From assembly GCA_024275935.1 (NCBI GenBank), contig JAJRYF010000037.1, positions 1 through 64,000 of the forward strand: a stretch of 64,000 bases of DNA, in the 5' to 3' direction. The translations under genes were made by a program, and so were the position numbers. Positions within the stretch are counted from its first letter, which is position 1. Every line of letters begins with the position of its first letter. A model generated the notes under the pieces. The model was not told the DNA's origin and made no database searches. It saw nothing but the letters and a program-made list of their open reading frames with translations. Source of the DNA: Gammaproteobacteria bacterium. GTDB lineage: Bacteria; Pseudomonadota; Gammaproteobacteria; Xanthomonadales; SZUA-36. Positions 32,975 through 42,297 of the stretch are shown here, in pieces.

Positions 32975-35419
32975 ATGGGCATTTTGATCACTATGTTACA
33001 TCTACTTATACTCCTTACCATACCCTGCACTCTGGCATACTTCAGGGTTCCTCTACTTACATGGCTGGCGGCTATGGCCGGTGTGACTGTGGTTGGGTTT
33101 TTGGGGCACCAACAGTTTGCCCTTGGCATCTGGATTATGCTGATTCCGCTGCTGTTCACGCTGGTACTGGGGTTTCTTAGCCTGGTTCCAATACGGCGCA
33201 AATTGATTTCGCAGCCGTTATTTGGCTGGTTCAGAAAAGTTTTACCAAATATGTCAGATACCGAACGCGAAGCTCTGGATGCCGGAACTGTCTGGTGGGA
33301 TGCTGATTTATTTAGTGGCAAGCCACGCTGGAAGAAATTGCTAGCAACTAAAAAACCTGAGTTTACTGATGAAGAACAAGCCTTTATTGCCGGCCCGGTA
33401 AAAACCCTCTGCGCAATGCTGAATGACTGGGAAATCCGCCAACAAGGCGACTTGCCGAAAGAAGTATGGGATTACATTAAAAAAGAACGCTTTTTCAGTC
33501 TAATTATCCCCAAACAATATGGCGGCTTAGGGTTTTCTCCGTTTGCCAACTCATCTATTGTAATGATGATCTCATCACGCAATGTAACCGCTGCGGTTAC
33601 GGTGATGGTGCCAAACTCATTAGGGCCTGGCGAACTGTTAATGCATTATGGCACCGATGAGCAGAAAAACTATTATCTGCCGCGCCTGGCCAGTGCTGAA
33701 GAAATCCCCTGCTTTGCCCTGACCGGCCCAACTGCCGGTTCTGATGCCGCAGGAATGCCCGATACTGGAGTGGTCTGTATGGGTGAATTTGAGGGTGAAG
33801 AAGTTTTGGGAATGCGAGTGAACTGGGATAAACGCTATATAACCCTGGCACCTGTGGCCACAGTTATTGGGCTGGCATTTATTGCTGAAGACCCGGATGG
33901 ACTACTGGGAAGCCAAACAGAGCTTGGGATTACCTGTGCTTTAATCCCTGCAGCCACCCCTGGTGTCGAAACTGGCAACCGACATAAACCGGTCGGCTCT
34001 GCCTTTATGAATGGCGCAACCAGAGGTAAAGATGTGTTTGTACCAATGGACTGGATTATTGGTGGCCAGACCAGAATCGGTCAAGGCTGGAGAATGCTGA
34101 TGCAAAGCCTAGCAGTTGGTAGAGCAATCTCGCTGCCAGCACTTGGTACTGCCGGGGGCAAAATGTCGGCTCTATTTTCAGGGTCTTATGCTCGCATCAG
34201 ACGCCAGTTTAGTATGCCTATTGGATACTTTGAAGGCATAGAAGAACCCCTGGCACGAATCGGTGGTAACAGTTATCGCATGGATGCTGCTAGAATTTTA
34301 ACCTTGGCCTCGTTAATGGAGGGTGAGAAACCATCTGTGCTCTCGGCAATTCTCAAACAACAGCTAACCGATGGTAATCGGCAATTAATAAATGACTCCA
34401 TGGATATCCACGGCGGCAAGGGTATTATTGAAGGCTCAAATAACTATCTAGCATCAGCATATACCTCCATCCCCATAGCAATCACAGTAGAGGGAGCAAA
34501 CATCCTGACCCGCAGCATGATAATTTTTGGTCAGGGTGCGATTCGTTGCCACCCATATTTGCTCAAGGAAATGGAAGCGGCTGCCAATGCGGATGAAAAA
34601 CAGGGTCTAAAAGACTTTGATCAGGCGTTATTTGCACATATTGGTTTTGTTATCAGTAATATGGTTCGCGCGTTTTTCTTTGGTATCAGCAGAGCCCGCT
34701 GGGTTCGCTCGCCGGTGGAGGGCCGCACTGCGCGCTATTATCGACAACTAACCAGAATGAGTTCGGCATTTGCATTTATTTCTGATTTAATTTTGGCAAC
34801 CTATGGTGGCCGATTCAAGTTTAAGGAAAAAACCTCCGGCCGCCTTGCAGATGTTTTGTCACACTTATATCTGGCATCGGCAGTATTGAAAAAGTTTGAA
34901 GATGACGGCCAGCCTAAAGAAGATATGCCGCTAGTTCACTGGGCCATGCAAGACAGCTTGTATGTTATTCAAACACGCCTGGTTGGAATTTTACGCAACT
35001 ACCCGATGCGCTTTGTGGGCAAGTTGATCAGGTTTGTTATATTCCCGCTTGGTCTGCCGTATGAAGGCCCCAGAGACACCTGTGGCAAGCATGTAGCGCG
35101 TTTATTATTGACCGACAATCCCAGCCGCGATCGCCTGATTGAGGGTGTCTATATGCCCTCGGCGGATGATGCTGTAGGCCTGTTAATCCAGGCATTTGAT
35201 GCCAATATGCAAGCGGCAATACCTGAGCGCGCCCTGAAAAATGCATTCGGGAAGGCAGTTGGAATCAACAACTATGCTGAGATGGTCGAGCGCGGCCTGG
35301 CTAGTAGCATAATTACTGAAGAACAAGCAGAACTGGTACGCACTGCACAGTCATTGGCCGCACGGGTAATTACAGTCGATGATTTTGAGGTTTTTCCAAC
35401 TCAGAAAATTACTGAATAA
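32975..35419 (+). CDS. fadE: Acyl-CoA dehydrogenase FadE
   Basis: An 814-residue membrane-linked acyl-CoA dehydrogenase, the first step of beta-oxidation. Two or three N-terminal hydrophobic helices (about residues 2-68) precede the catalytic core from about 90. The FAD/acyl-CoA blocks are present: CFALTGPTAGSDAAG near residue 245, and RRQFSMPIGYFEGIEEPLARI near 410. The C-terminal DUF1974 domain (from about 520) is typical of FadE (E. coli 814, the same length). The gene starts an operon with the FadN-type enzyme and FadA. Confidence 0.95.
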   Translation: MGILITMLHLLILLTIPCTLAYFRVPLLTWLAAMAGVTVVGFLGHQQFALGIWIMLIPLLFTLVLGFLSLVPIRRKLISQPLFGWFRKVLPNMSDTEREALDAGTVWWDADLFSGKPRWKKLLATKKPEFTDEEQAFIAGPVKTLCAMLNDWEIRQQGDLPKEVWDYIKKERFFSLIIPKQYGGLGFSPFANSSIVMMISSRNVTAAVTVMVPNSLGPGELLMHYGTDEQKNYYLPRLASAEEIPCFALTGPTAGSDAAGMPDTGVVCMGEFEGEEVLGMRVNWDKRYITLAPVATVIGLAFIAEDPDGLLGSQTELGITCALIPAATPGVETGNRHKPVGSAFMNGATRGKDVFVPMDWIIGGQTRIGQGWRMLMQSLAVGRAISLPALGTAGGKMSALFSGSYARIRRQFSMPIGYFEGIEEPLARIGGNSYRMDAARILTLASLMEGEKPSVLSAILKQQLTDGNRQLINDSMDIHGGKGIIEGSNNYLASAYTSIPIAITVEGANILTRSMIIFGQGAIRCHPYLLKEMEAAANADEKQGLKDFDQALFAHIGFVISNMVRAFFFGISRARWVRSPVEGRTARYYRQLTRMSSAFAFISDLILATYGGRFKFKEKTSGRLADVLSHLYLASAVLKKFEDDGQPKEDMPLVHWAMQDSLYVIQTRLVGILRNYPMRFVGKLIRFVIFPLGLPYEGPRDTCGKHVARLLLTDNPSRDRLIEGVYMPSADDAVGLLIQAFDANMQAAIPERALKNAFGKAVGINNYAEMVERGLASSIITEEQAELVRTAQSLAARVITVDDFEVFPTQKITE

Positions 35420-35448
35420 TTGAAACGATATACTTAAAGGAATTGAAG

Positions 35449-37815
35449 ATGACAAATACTTTATTCAAAGTACGCCGAGTGGCAGTACTAGGAGCGGGGG
35501 TTATGGGTGCGCAAATAGCTGCTCACCTGGTTAATTCGGGTATTGAAACTGTACTGTTTGAATTAGCTGCGAAAGAAGGTAACAAGAACTTGCTAGTTAA
35601 TCAGGCAATTGCTCAGCTGAAAAAGCTAAAACCCTCGCCTTTGGGTTTTAGCGCAGTCAACAAGCTGATTATTCCAGCAAACTACGATCAACACCTGGAG
35701 CTACTACAAGATTGCGATTTGGTAATCGAGGCAATTGCCGAACGCATAGACTGGAAAAAAGATCTCTACGATAAAATCGAAAACCACATCTCCCCACAAG
35801 CAATAATGGCAAGCAATACTTCCGGACTGGCTATTGGTGAGCTGGCTACGGTGCTACCTGAAAGCTTGCGCGATCGCTTCTGTGGCATTCATTTTTTCAA
35901 CCCACCACGGTATATGAATTTAGTTGAACTGATACCACATACCGGTACGGCGGCCTGGGTTCTTGATGCCCTTGAGACTTTCTCAACAACTTTACTGGGC
36001 AAAGGTGTAGTTAGAGCAGAAGACACCCCGAATTTTATTGCCAATCGCATTGGCATGTTTTCCATGCTCGCAACCATGCACCATACCAAAGGTTTTAACC
36101 TGGGTTTTGATACCGTAGATGCCCTGACTGGCCCAGCTATTGGGCGGCCTAAAAGTGCCACCTACCGCACCGCCGATGTGGTCGGTCTCGATACCATGGC
36201 GCACACCATAAACACCCTTACCAATGCGCTACCGAACGACCCTTGGGCAAAACATTACCAGCGCCCGGACTGGCTAGACCAATTAGTGCAACAAGGGTCA
36301 CTGGGGCAAAAAACCCGGCAGGGAATTTTCCGTAAGCAGGGGAAGGTTATTGAGGTTCTGGATGGGCATAAATATCGGCCCGCAGATTACCAGATATCTG
36401 CTGAAGTAAAAACCATTTTAAAACTTCGTGATTGGAATGAAAAACTGACTGCCCTAAGAGCCAGCGAAGACAAGCAGGCAAAGTTCCTCTGGGCAGTACT
36501 CCGAGACTTATTTCATTACTGCGCCTACCACCTTGAAAAAATCGCCAATAGCGCCCGCGAAATTGATGAAGCTATTCGGTGGGGTTATGGCTGGAAGCAA
36601 GGTCCGTTTGAAATCTGGCAAGCTGCTGGCTGGCAACAAGTTTGTGACTGGATTAACGCCGATATGGATCTGGGTAAAACCATGGCCAATGCGCCCCTGC
36701 CCGACTGGGTAAGCGACGGCCGCGAAGGCGTGCATGGCATCCAGGGCTCATGGTCGGCAGCGCGGGGCGAATATAGCTCGCGCTCACAGCTGCCAGTTTA
36801 TCAGCGCCAGTTACAACCACCTCGTTTATTGGGTGAAGCCATTGAGCATGGTGAAACCATTGCTGAAACCGATGCCAGTAGGCTTTGGACTTTAGATGGC
36901 AAGGTTGCCATTTTGAGCTTCAAGACCAAAATGAACACCGTCAACAATCAACTTGTTGCCGACATCAATAATGCTATTGATACTGCCGAGGCCGGTTACC
37001 AAGGTCTGATTATCTGGCAGACTAAAGGACCATTCTGTGCTGGTGCTGATTTGTTTGGCATGTCGATGATGGTTAAAGAAGGCAAGCTGGACCAGCTAGA
37101 AGCTATGATTGATGGCTTCCAGCAAGTCAATATGCGCCTGAAGTACGCGATGGTACCAACCGTGGCTGCAGTCCGTGGTCTAGCTCTTGGAGGTGGTGCG
37201 GAAATACTGATGCATTGCGCCCGGGTGGTTGCCGCTCACGAAAGTTATATTGGTCTGGTTGAGGCTGGTGTAGGCTTGCTGCCAGCCGGTGGTGGTACTA
37301 AAGAAATGGTTCTGCGCAGCCAAATCAATACTCAAGCTGGAGATAGCTCTGCCCTGCTCCAACAATATTTTGAACAACTGGCAATGGGTAAAGTAACCGC
37401 TAGTGCTCACGAGGCCCGCCAATTCGGTTATCTGCGGACTACTGATTTGGTGGTAATGAATGCTGAAGAAATTCTGCATATAGCCCATCAGCAGGTAACG
37501 GCTATGGCTGAGTCGGCCTACCGCCCTCCTCTACGGCATATACAACTGCCAGTTGCAGGGCGCACTGGGCTGGCAAATTTCCAGGCGGCTTTAGTAAACA
37601 TGCAGGCTGGCAACTTTATTTCCGCACATGACTATGTGGTTTCTGAACGAATTGGAACAGTGCTTGCTGGCGGTGAAATAGATGCTGGTACAGCAGTAAG
37701 CGAAGACTGGTTATTGCAGTTGGAACAACAACATTTTTACGCACTGGCACAAATGCCAAAAACCTTGGAACGCATCGCGTTTATGCTAAAAAACGGCAAA
37801 CCACTGCGGAATTAA
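35449..37815 (+). CDS. fadN: FadN-type 3-hydroxyacyl-CoA dehydrogenase / enoyl-CoA hydratase
   Basis: A 788-residue bifunctional beta-oxidation enzyme with inverted domain order: dehydrogenase first, hydratase last, as in Bacillus FadN (YusL). The NAD motif VLGAGVMGAQIA is at about residues 12-23 and the catalytic His in GIHFFNPPRYMNLVE near 150. The hydratase domain from about 480 has GPFCAGADLFGM and RGLALGGGAEILMHCARVV. The ATG at 35449 is preferred over an in-frame TTG six bases earlier; AAAGG precedes it. This architecture differs from the FadJ-like protein at 16435, so the two are not simple duplicates. Confidence 0.92.
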   Translation: MTNTLFKVRRVAVLGAGVMGAQIAAHLVNSGIETVLFELAAKEGNKNLLVNQAIAQLKKLKPSPLGFSAVNKLIIPANYDQHLELLQDCDLVIEAIAERIDWKKDLYDKIENHISPQAIMASNTSGLAIGELATVLPESLRDRFCGIHFFNPPRYMNLVELIPHTGTAAWVLDALETFSTTLLGKGVVRAEDTPNFIANRIGMFSMLATMHHTKGFNLGFDTVDALTGPAIGRPKSATYRTADVVGLDTMAHTINTLTNALPNDPWAKHYQRPDWLDQLVQQGSLGQKTRQGIFRKQGKVIEVLDGHKYRPADYQISAEVKTILKLRDWNEKLTALRASEDKQAKFLWAVLRDLFHYCAYHLEKIANSAREIDEAIRWGYGWKQGPFEIWQAAGWQQVCDWINADMDLGKTMANAPLPDWVSDGREGVHGIQGSWSAARGEYSSRSQLPVYQRQLQPPRLLGEAIEHGETIAETDASRLWTLDGKVAILSFKTKMNTVNNQLVADINNAIDTAEAGYQGLIIWQTKGPFCAGADLFGMSMMVKEGKLDQLEAMIDGFQQVNMRLKYAMVPTVAAVRGLALGGGAEILMHCARVVAAHESYIGLVEAGVGLLPAGGGTKEMVLRSQINTQAGDSSALLQQYFEQLAMGKVTASAHEARQFGYLRTTDLVVMNAEEILHIAHQQVTAMAESAYRPPLRHIQLPVAGRTGLANFQAALVNMQAGNFISAHDYVVSERIGTVLAGGEIDAGTAVSEDWLLQLEQQHFYALAQMPKTLERIAFMLKNGKPLRN

Positions 37816-37832
37816 TACGGAGAGTTAAGTTA

Positions 37833-39011
37833 ATGAAAGAAGCTTATATTGTTGCAGCAGCTCGAACCCCAGTTGGTAAAGCCCACCGTGGTTCACTGAG
37901 CAAAACCCGTCCTGATGACATGCTTGCACATGTGATTCGGGAAAGCCTGAATCAAACTGGCGAAATTGATCCAGGGAAAATTGAAGATGCCATAATCGGT
38001 TGTGCCATGCCGGAGGGTTCACAAGGCATGAATATCGCCCGCATAGGCGTACTGTTAGCCGGATTACCTGACACTGTACCCGGCGTAACCGTTAATCGTT
38101 TCTGCTCATCCGGCCTGCAAACCATAGCTATGGCCGCTGACCGAATCCGCCTGGGCGAGGCTGACTTAATGCTTGCCGGGGGTACCGAGTCGATGACCTC
38201 AGTACCAATGATGGGCAACAAACCCGAGTTCAACCCTGAGATGTTCGCAAGTGAGCATATTAATATCGCCTATGGCATGGGTATAACTGCAGAAAATGTA
38301 GCCAGCCAGTATAAAATCAGCCGTGAGGCTCAGGATGAGTTTGCCTATAACAGCCATCAAAAAGCAATGGCTGCCATAGCCGCTGGTGTTGATACTGGAG
38401 TTAGCCCGATAATGACCCGCTCGTATCAACCAGATGGAACCTCAGTCAAGGTTCTAGAGCGTTTATTTGAGCGGGACGAAGGCCCGCGCCCGGATACCTC
38501 GGTTGAGGCATTAGCGCGTTTGCGCACGGTCTTTAAGGCTAACGGTAGCGTGACTGCCGGCAATAGCTCGCAAATGTCTGATGGCGCAGCCGCATTAATG
38601 CTGGCCTCAGAGGCGGCTGTAAAAGAATACAATCTCAAACCACTGGCTGTGTTCCGTGGTTTCTGCGTTGCCGGAGTTGCCCCGGAAATTATGGGCATCG
38701 GCCCAATTGCGGCAATTCCTAAAGTGCTTAAACAAACAGGCATTAAACTAGCTGATCTGGACTGGATTGAGCTGAATGAAGCCTTTGCCGCGCAAGCTTT
38801 GGCGGTAATTGCCGACACGGGCATGAATGTGGAAAAAGTTAACCCACTTGGCGGCGCTATCTCGCTTGGTCACCCGCTGGGAGCAACCGGGGCAATACTT
38901 AGTACCAAAATGATTCATGCGATGCGTGAGCGCCAGCTTAAATATGGAATGGTGACTATGTGTATTGGTACTGGGATGGGTGCTGCGGGGATTTTTGAAA
39001 TATTAAATTAG
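37833..39011 (+). CDS. fadA: Acetyl-CoA acyltransferase FadA (thiolase)
   Basis: A 392-residue thiolase, standard FadA length. The nucleophilic Cys is in VNRFCSSGLQTI near residue 91, His residues in ELNEAFAAQALAV and GHPLGATGAIL, and the second Cys in MCIGTGMGAAG near the end. GGAGAG precedes the ATG, 17 bases after the FadN-type gene. It completes an oxidation set fadE-fadN-fadA behind a PsrA-like regulator. A MITE-like repeat lies directly downstream. Confidence 0.95.
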   Translation: MKEAYIVAAARTPVGKAHRGSLSKTRPDDMLAHVIRESLNQTGEIDPGKIEDAIIGCAMPEGSQGMNIARIGVLLAGLPDTVPGVTVNRFCSSGLQTIAMAADRIRLGEADLMLAGGTESMTSVPMMGNKPEFNPEMFASEHINIAYGMGITAENVASQYKISREAQDEFAYNSHQKAMAAIAAGVDTGVSPIMTRSYQPDGTSVKVLERLFERDEGPRPDTSVEALARLRTVFKANGSVTAGNSSQMSDGAAALMLASEAAVKEYNLKPLAVFRGFCVAGVAPEIMGIGPIAAIPKVLKQTGIKLADLDWIELNEAFAAQALAVIADTGMNVEKVNPLGGAISLGHPLGATGAILSTKMIHAMRERQLKYGMVTMCIGTGMGAAGIFEILN

Positions 39012-39057
39012 CCAAATTTGTTTAAGTCATGAGGGTCATGAAATAATATTTAGAGTA

Positions 39058-39267
39058 TATTGCTGCCCTGTTAACTTACACAATGACGACAACTCTTGCT
39101 ATCACTTGGTGTACACCACTTTTTGTCACCGAGAGCATGAATTCTGAGCGCCCGCCTGAGACACGCCTTAAACCCATCCATGGGGGCTCTTCACCCGCAT
39201 CCCTGCGGGTGGAGGTCTCAGACGAGCACTCAGAATTCATACTTGAACAGTTAGCGGGACAGCAGCG
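39058..39267 (+). repeat. Palindromic mobile repeat (MITE-like), copy 2, complete
   Basis: A complete 210-base copy of the element. Terminal inverted repeats run from 39058 and to 39267 (consensus CACTGCTGTCCCGTTAACT), and a near-identical 9-base sequence flanks it (39049-39057 TTTAGAGTA; 39268-39276 TGTAGAGTA), the mark of transposition. It lacks the two-hairpin module of copies 1 and 3. It occupies most of the 316-base gap between fadA and the aminotransferase gene. No gene is inside. A TATAAT at 39278-39283 just beyond its right end is suitably placed to act as a promoter for the next gene. Confidence 0.85.
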
Positions 39268-39277
39268 TGTAGAGTAG

Positions 39278-39283
39278 TATAAT
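39278..39283 (+). promoter_or_regulatory. -10 box at the edge of the mobile repeat
   Basis: A perfect TATAAT lies 11 bases outside the element, partly formed by the target duplication, and 45 bases before the aminotransferase start. The matching -35 would fall inside the element and is weak there. Confidence 0.4.
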
Positions 39284-39327
39284 GCGACTGTGTACTAAAT
39301 CTATCAGACCCTCAACAGGCTACTTTA

Positions 39328-41046
39328 ATGACCTTCAAGCTCACCCCTGAATTTCTGCGCCAACAAATAATTGGCATTGATTCAACCTTCACCACCCCGT
39401 TTGGTGAAAGAATGATGGTTTACTGCGATTACACCGCCTCTGGGCGGTGTTTGGGCTTTGTGGAAAAATACTTGCAGTCACTCCAGCGAGTGTATGCCAA
39501 CACCCATACCGAAGATGATATTACCGGCCGCAGCATGACCAGGTTGCTGGAACAGGCCGAAGATGCGATAAAAAAATCAGTTAATGCCGAGCCTGATGGC
39601 AGAATTATTGCACATGGCACTGGTGCCACCGGGGCCATTGACAAGTTCCAGCAAATACTGGGCATATCCCTGGCTCCTGCTAGTCGGGAGGCTTTGAAGC
39701 ATACTCTGGAGGCCTTTATGGGGGCCGAAAAAGCCGAAGAACTACGGCAATTTCAACAGTTAAACCAGCCCGTAGTATTTGTTGGGCCGTATGAGCATCA
39801 CTCAAATGAAATTTCCTGGCGACAAGGCTTGGCAACAGTGATTGAGGTTAACTTAGATGCCGATGGCGGCATTGATTTGCAACACCTTGAAGCTTTGTTG
39901 CAAGACCCAAAGTACCTTGATAGAAAGCGCATAGGTGCATTTTCAGCCGCATCTAATGTTAGCGGCAGAATTTCTCCGGTGGCTGATTTGGCGCGCTTAT
40001 TACACCGCCATAACGCACTTGCTGTGTTTGATTACGCTGCCAGCGCACCGTATGTGGAAATAGACATGAGCCCACCGTTGGATGCCGATGGTGGCGACCC
40101 TTCACTGGATGCGATTTTTATCTCGCCACATAAGTTTCTGGGCGGGCCGGGGTCATCTGGCATATTAGTTTTCAAACAGCAATTATATCAACGACATTTA
40201 GGCCCCACCTTTGCCGCTGGCGGTACAGTAGATTATGTAAGCCCTGTCGATCAGGACTTTATTGCCAATATTGAAGAACGCGAAAAGCCCGGTACTCCAG
40301 GAGTTTTGCAGTTAATCAAAGCCGCCCTGGCATTCCAGGTAAAAGATGATATCGGCAGTCAGGCAATCGAGAAATTAGAACAGAGTATGCTAACCCGCTG
40401 TTTTGAACGCTGGCTAAAACATCCACAAATAGAGATTATGGGTAACCCGGATCAGCGCAAACGCGTTGGTATTGTTTCCTTTAATATCCGCTCGCCAAAA
40501 GGTCGTTACCTGCACCCCAAATTTTTAACCGCATTACTCAATGACCTGTTTGGAATTCAGTCACGAGCTGGCTGCTCTTGCGCCGGACCTTACGGCCATG
40601 CCCTACTTGGCATTAGCCTGGAGGAATCGGAGCAGCACCGGCATTGGGTCCGTGAAGGCTTTGGTGGCATTAAACCTGGGTGGTGTCGGGTCAGTTTTCA
40701 TTACGCAATGGACACTGCGGAAGTCGATTACATCATAGAAACTGTTGAGTTCCTGGCTGAACACGGGCATTTATTTTTACCCCTATATGACTTTGATATT
40801 GCTACTGGCGCCTGGCAGCACAAACAAGAACAAGGCCTTAGCGACTGCCTTAGTATTGCCTGTGCGTTGAGTGTCTCGCAATCAGAGCCCTACCCGCTAC
40901 CAGCCGCTACTAGAGTTGAGTACTATAGAAAGAATCTTGATTCAGCAGCACAAATTGCGGCGCAAATGGCCGAATCTACCGACGAAATGAGCTGTTGTCG
41001 GCAATTAGAAGGCAAACTGGCTGAATTACAGTTCTTTGACTTCTAA
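39328..41046 (+). CDS. Class V aminotransferase / cysteine desulfurase-like protein
   Basis: A 572-residue PLP enzyme of the class V (NifS/SufS) fold. The PLP lysine is Lys269 in FISPHKFLGGPGSSG, with a His at 268, and the cofactor contacts HGTGATGAIDKF near 95 and FDYAASAPYVEID near 235. Two cysteines in SRAGCSCAGPYGH (416 and 418) match the desulfurase active-site loop position, although the whole protein is much longer than SufS (about 400). The extra length is in the middle and the C-terminal region from about 470. The substrate is unknown; sulfur transfer or amino-acid elimination are both possible. Its last codons overlap the next gene, so the two are coupled. Confidence 0.82.
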   Translation: MTFKLTPEFLRQQIIGIDSTFTTPFGERMMVYCDYTASGRCLGFVEKYLQSLQRVYANTHTEDDITGRSMTRLLEQAEDAIKKSVNAEPDGRIIAHGTGATGAIDKFQQILGISLAPASREALKHTLEAFMGAEKAEELRQFQQLNQPVVFVGPYEHHSNEISWRQGLATVIEVNLDADGGIDLQHLEALLQDPKYLDRKRIGAFSAASNVSGRISPVADLARLLHRHNALAVFDYAASAPYVEIDMSPPLDADGGDPSLDAIFISPHKFLGGPGSSGILVFKQQLYQRHLGPTFAAGGTVDYVSPVDQDFIANIEEREKPGTPGVLQLIKAALAFQVKDDIGSQAIEKLEQSMLTRCFERWLKHPQIEIMGNPDQRKRVGIVSFNIRSPKGRYLHPKFLTALLNDLFGIQSRAGCSCAGPYGHALLGISLEESEQHRHWVREGFGGIKPGWCRVSFHYAMDTAEVDYIIETVEFLAEHGHLFLPLYDFDIATGAWQHKQEQGLSDCLSIACALSVSQSEPYPLPAATRVEYYRKNLDSAAQIAAQMAESTDEMSCCRQLEGKLAELQFFDF

Positions 41047-42232
41047 ATCAACTTTCTATGATGTAATCATCATTGGCGCCGGAGCTGCCGGGCTAATGTG
41101 TGCTATAGAAGCTGGTAAACGCGGACGCAAGGCTCTACTGCTGGAACATGCCAATAAGATCGGTAAAAAAATCCTGATGTCAGGTGGCGGCCGTTGTAAC
41201 TTCACCAACCTTAGCGTAAACGCAAGTAATTATATTTCCGAAAACCCACATTTTTGCAAATCTGCCTTGGCTCGCTACACTCCCGCTGACTTTATAAGCC
41301 TGGTAGAAAAACACCAAGTTCCGTTTTATGAGAAAACTTTAGGACAACTATTTTGCCAACATAAATCTGCCGATATTCTTGATATATTGGCCTCAGAATG
41401 CACCTCTTTTGGGGTAAATATTGCTACTCTTACAAGCTGTCAAAGCATCAGCCACACAGATGCAAACACTTATGAATTACAACTTGAAAGAGATGACAAA
41501 GCTAGTTCAGTTAGCTCTACCAGCCTAGTAGTTGCTAGTGGCGGCCTTTCTATTCCGCGGATGGGAGCCAGTGGTTTTGGTTATCAAGTGGCAGAACAAT
41601 TTGGTTTACCACTGATACCCACACGCCCTGGCTTAGTAGCTCTACATTTGGATGAATCCGCCCAGGGAGGGCTAGCGCAACTCGCTGGAATTTCTGTGGA
41701 TGTAAGCGTAAGTTGCAACTCAAAAAGCTTCCAGGAAGCATTATTATTTACCCACAGAGGCCTTAGCGGCCCCGCAATTTTACAAATCTCAAGTTACTGG
41801 CAAGCTGGCGAGGCTCTGGAAATCGACCTTCTACCACAACATGATCTGGAACAGCTATTGACTGAGTGGGAACCACAAAGCACCCTATTAATTAATCAGC
41901 TTTCCAAGTTACTACCAAAGCGCTTGCTGGAATACTGCCTGCAAGACTACCCACAATTACCAACCAGACAGTACAACCGGCAACAACGCCAACAAATAAT
42001 CAAGAGCTTGCATCAGTGGCAAGTAAAACCCTGCAATACCGATGGTTATAAAACAGCTGAAGTAACTCTGGGTGGAGTCGATACCAAAGCCCTGTCGTCT
42101 AAAACCATGGCCGCCAGTAAGCAGCCGGGTCTGTACTTTATTGGGGAGGTAGTTGATGTTACCGGTTGGTTAGGCGGGTATAACTTTCAATGGGCTTGGG
42201 CCTCTGGCTGGTGCGCTGGGCAAGATGTTTAG
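41036..42232 (+). CDS. HI0933/BaiN-type FAD-dependent oxidoreductase
   Basis: A 398-residue flavoprotein of the HI0933/YhiN family (also called BaiN-like), whose cellular reaction is mostly unknown. The dinucleotide motif VIIIGAGAAGLMCAIEAGKRG is near residue 9, the family GKKILMSGGGRCNFTN block near 43, and the C-terminal FAD-contact block EVVDVTGWLGGYNFQWAWASG near 375. The start is TTG at 41036, overlapping the upstream aminotransferase by 11 bases; the next Met is already inside the FAD fold. Length is typical of the family. The overlap suggests joint expression with the aminotransferase. Confidence 0.85.
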   Translation: MTSKSTFYDVIIIGAGAAGLMCAIEAGKRGRKALLLEHANKIGKKILMSGGGRCNFTNLSVNASNYISENPHFCKSALARYTPADFISLVEKHQVPFYEKTLGQLFCQHKSADILDILASECTSFGVNIATLTSCQSISHTDANTYELQLERDDKASSVSSTSLVVASGGLSIPRMGASGFGYQVAEQFGLPLIPTRPGLVALHLDESAQGGLAQLAGISVDVSVSCNSKSFQEALLFTHRGLSGPAILQISSYWQAGEALEIDLLPQHDLEQLLTEWEPQSTLLINQLSKLLPKRLLEYCLQDYPQLPTRQYNRQQRQQIIKSLHQWQVKPCNTDGYKTAEVTLGGVDTKALSSKTMAASKQPGLYFIGEVVDVTGWLGGYNFQWAWASGWCAGQDV

Positions 42233-42297
42233 CCGTTATATAAACTTAGGTAATCCTCTCGAATTTATGTGGTTAATCCTCTTACATCTTAAGCAGA

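Noticed and set aside
39058-39267. CRISPR-like array from the repeated palindromes
   Set aside because: Copies are single, far apart and lack regular short repeats with spacers; the ends and target duplications indicate transposition.
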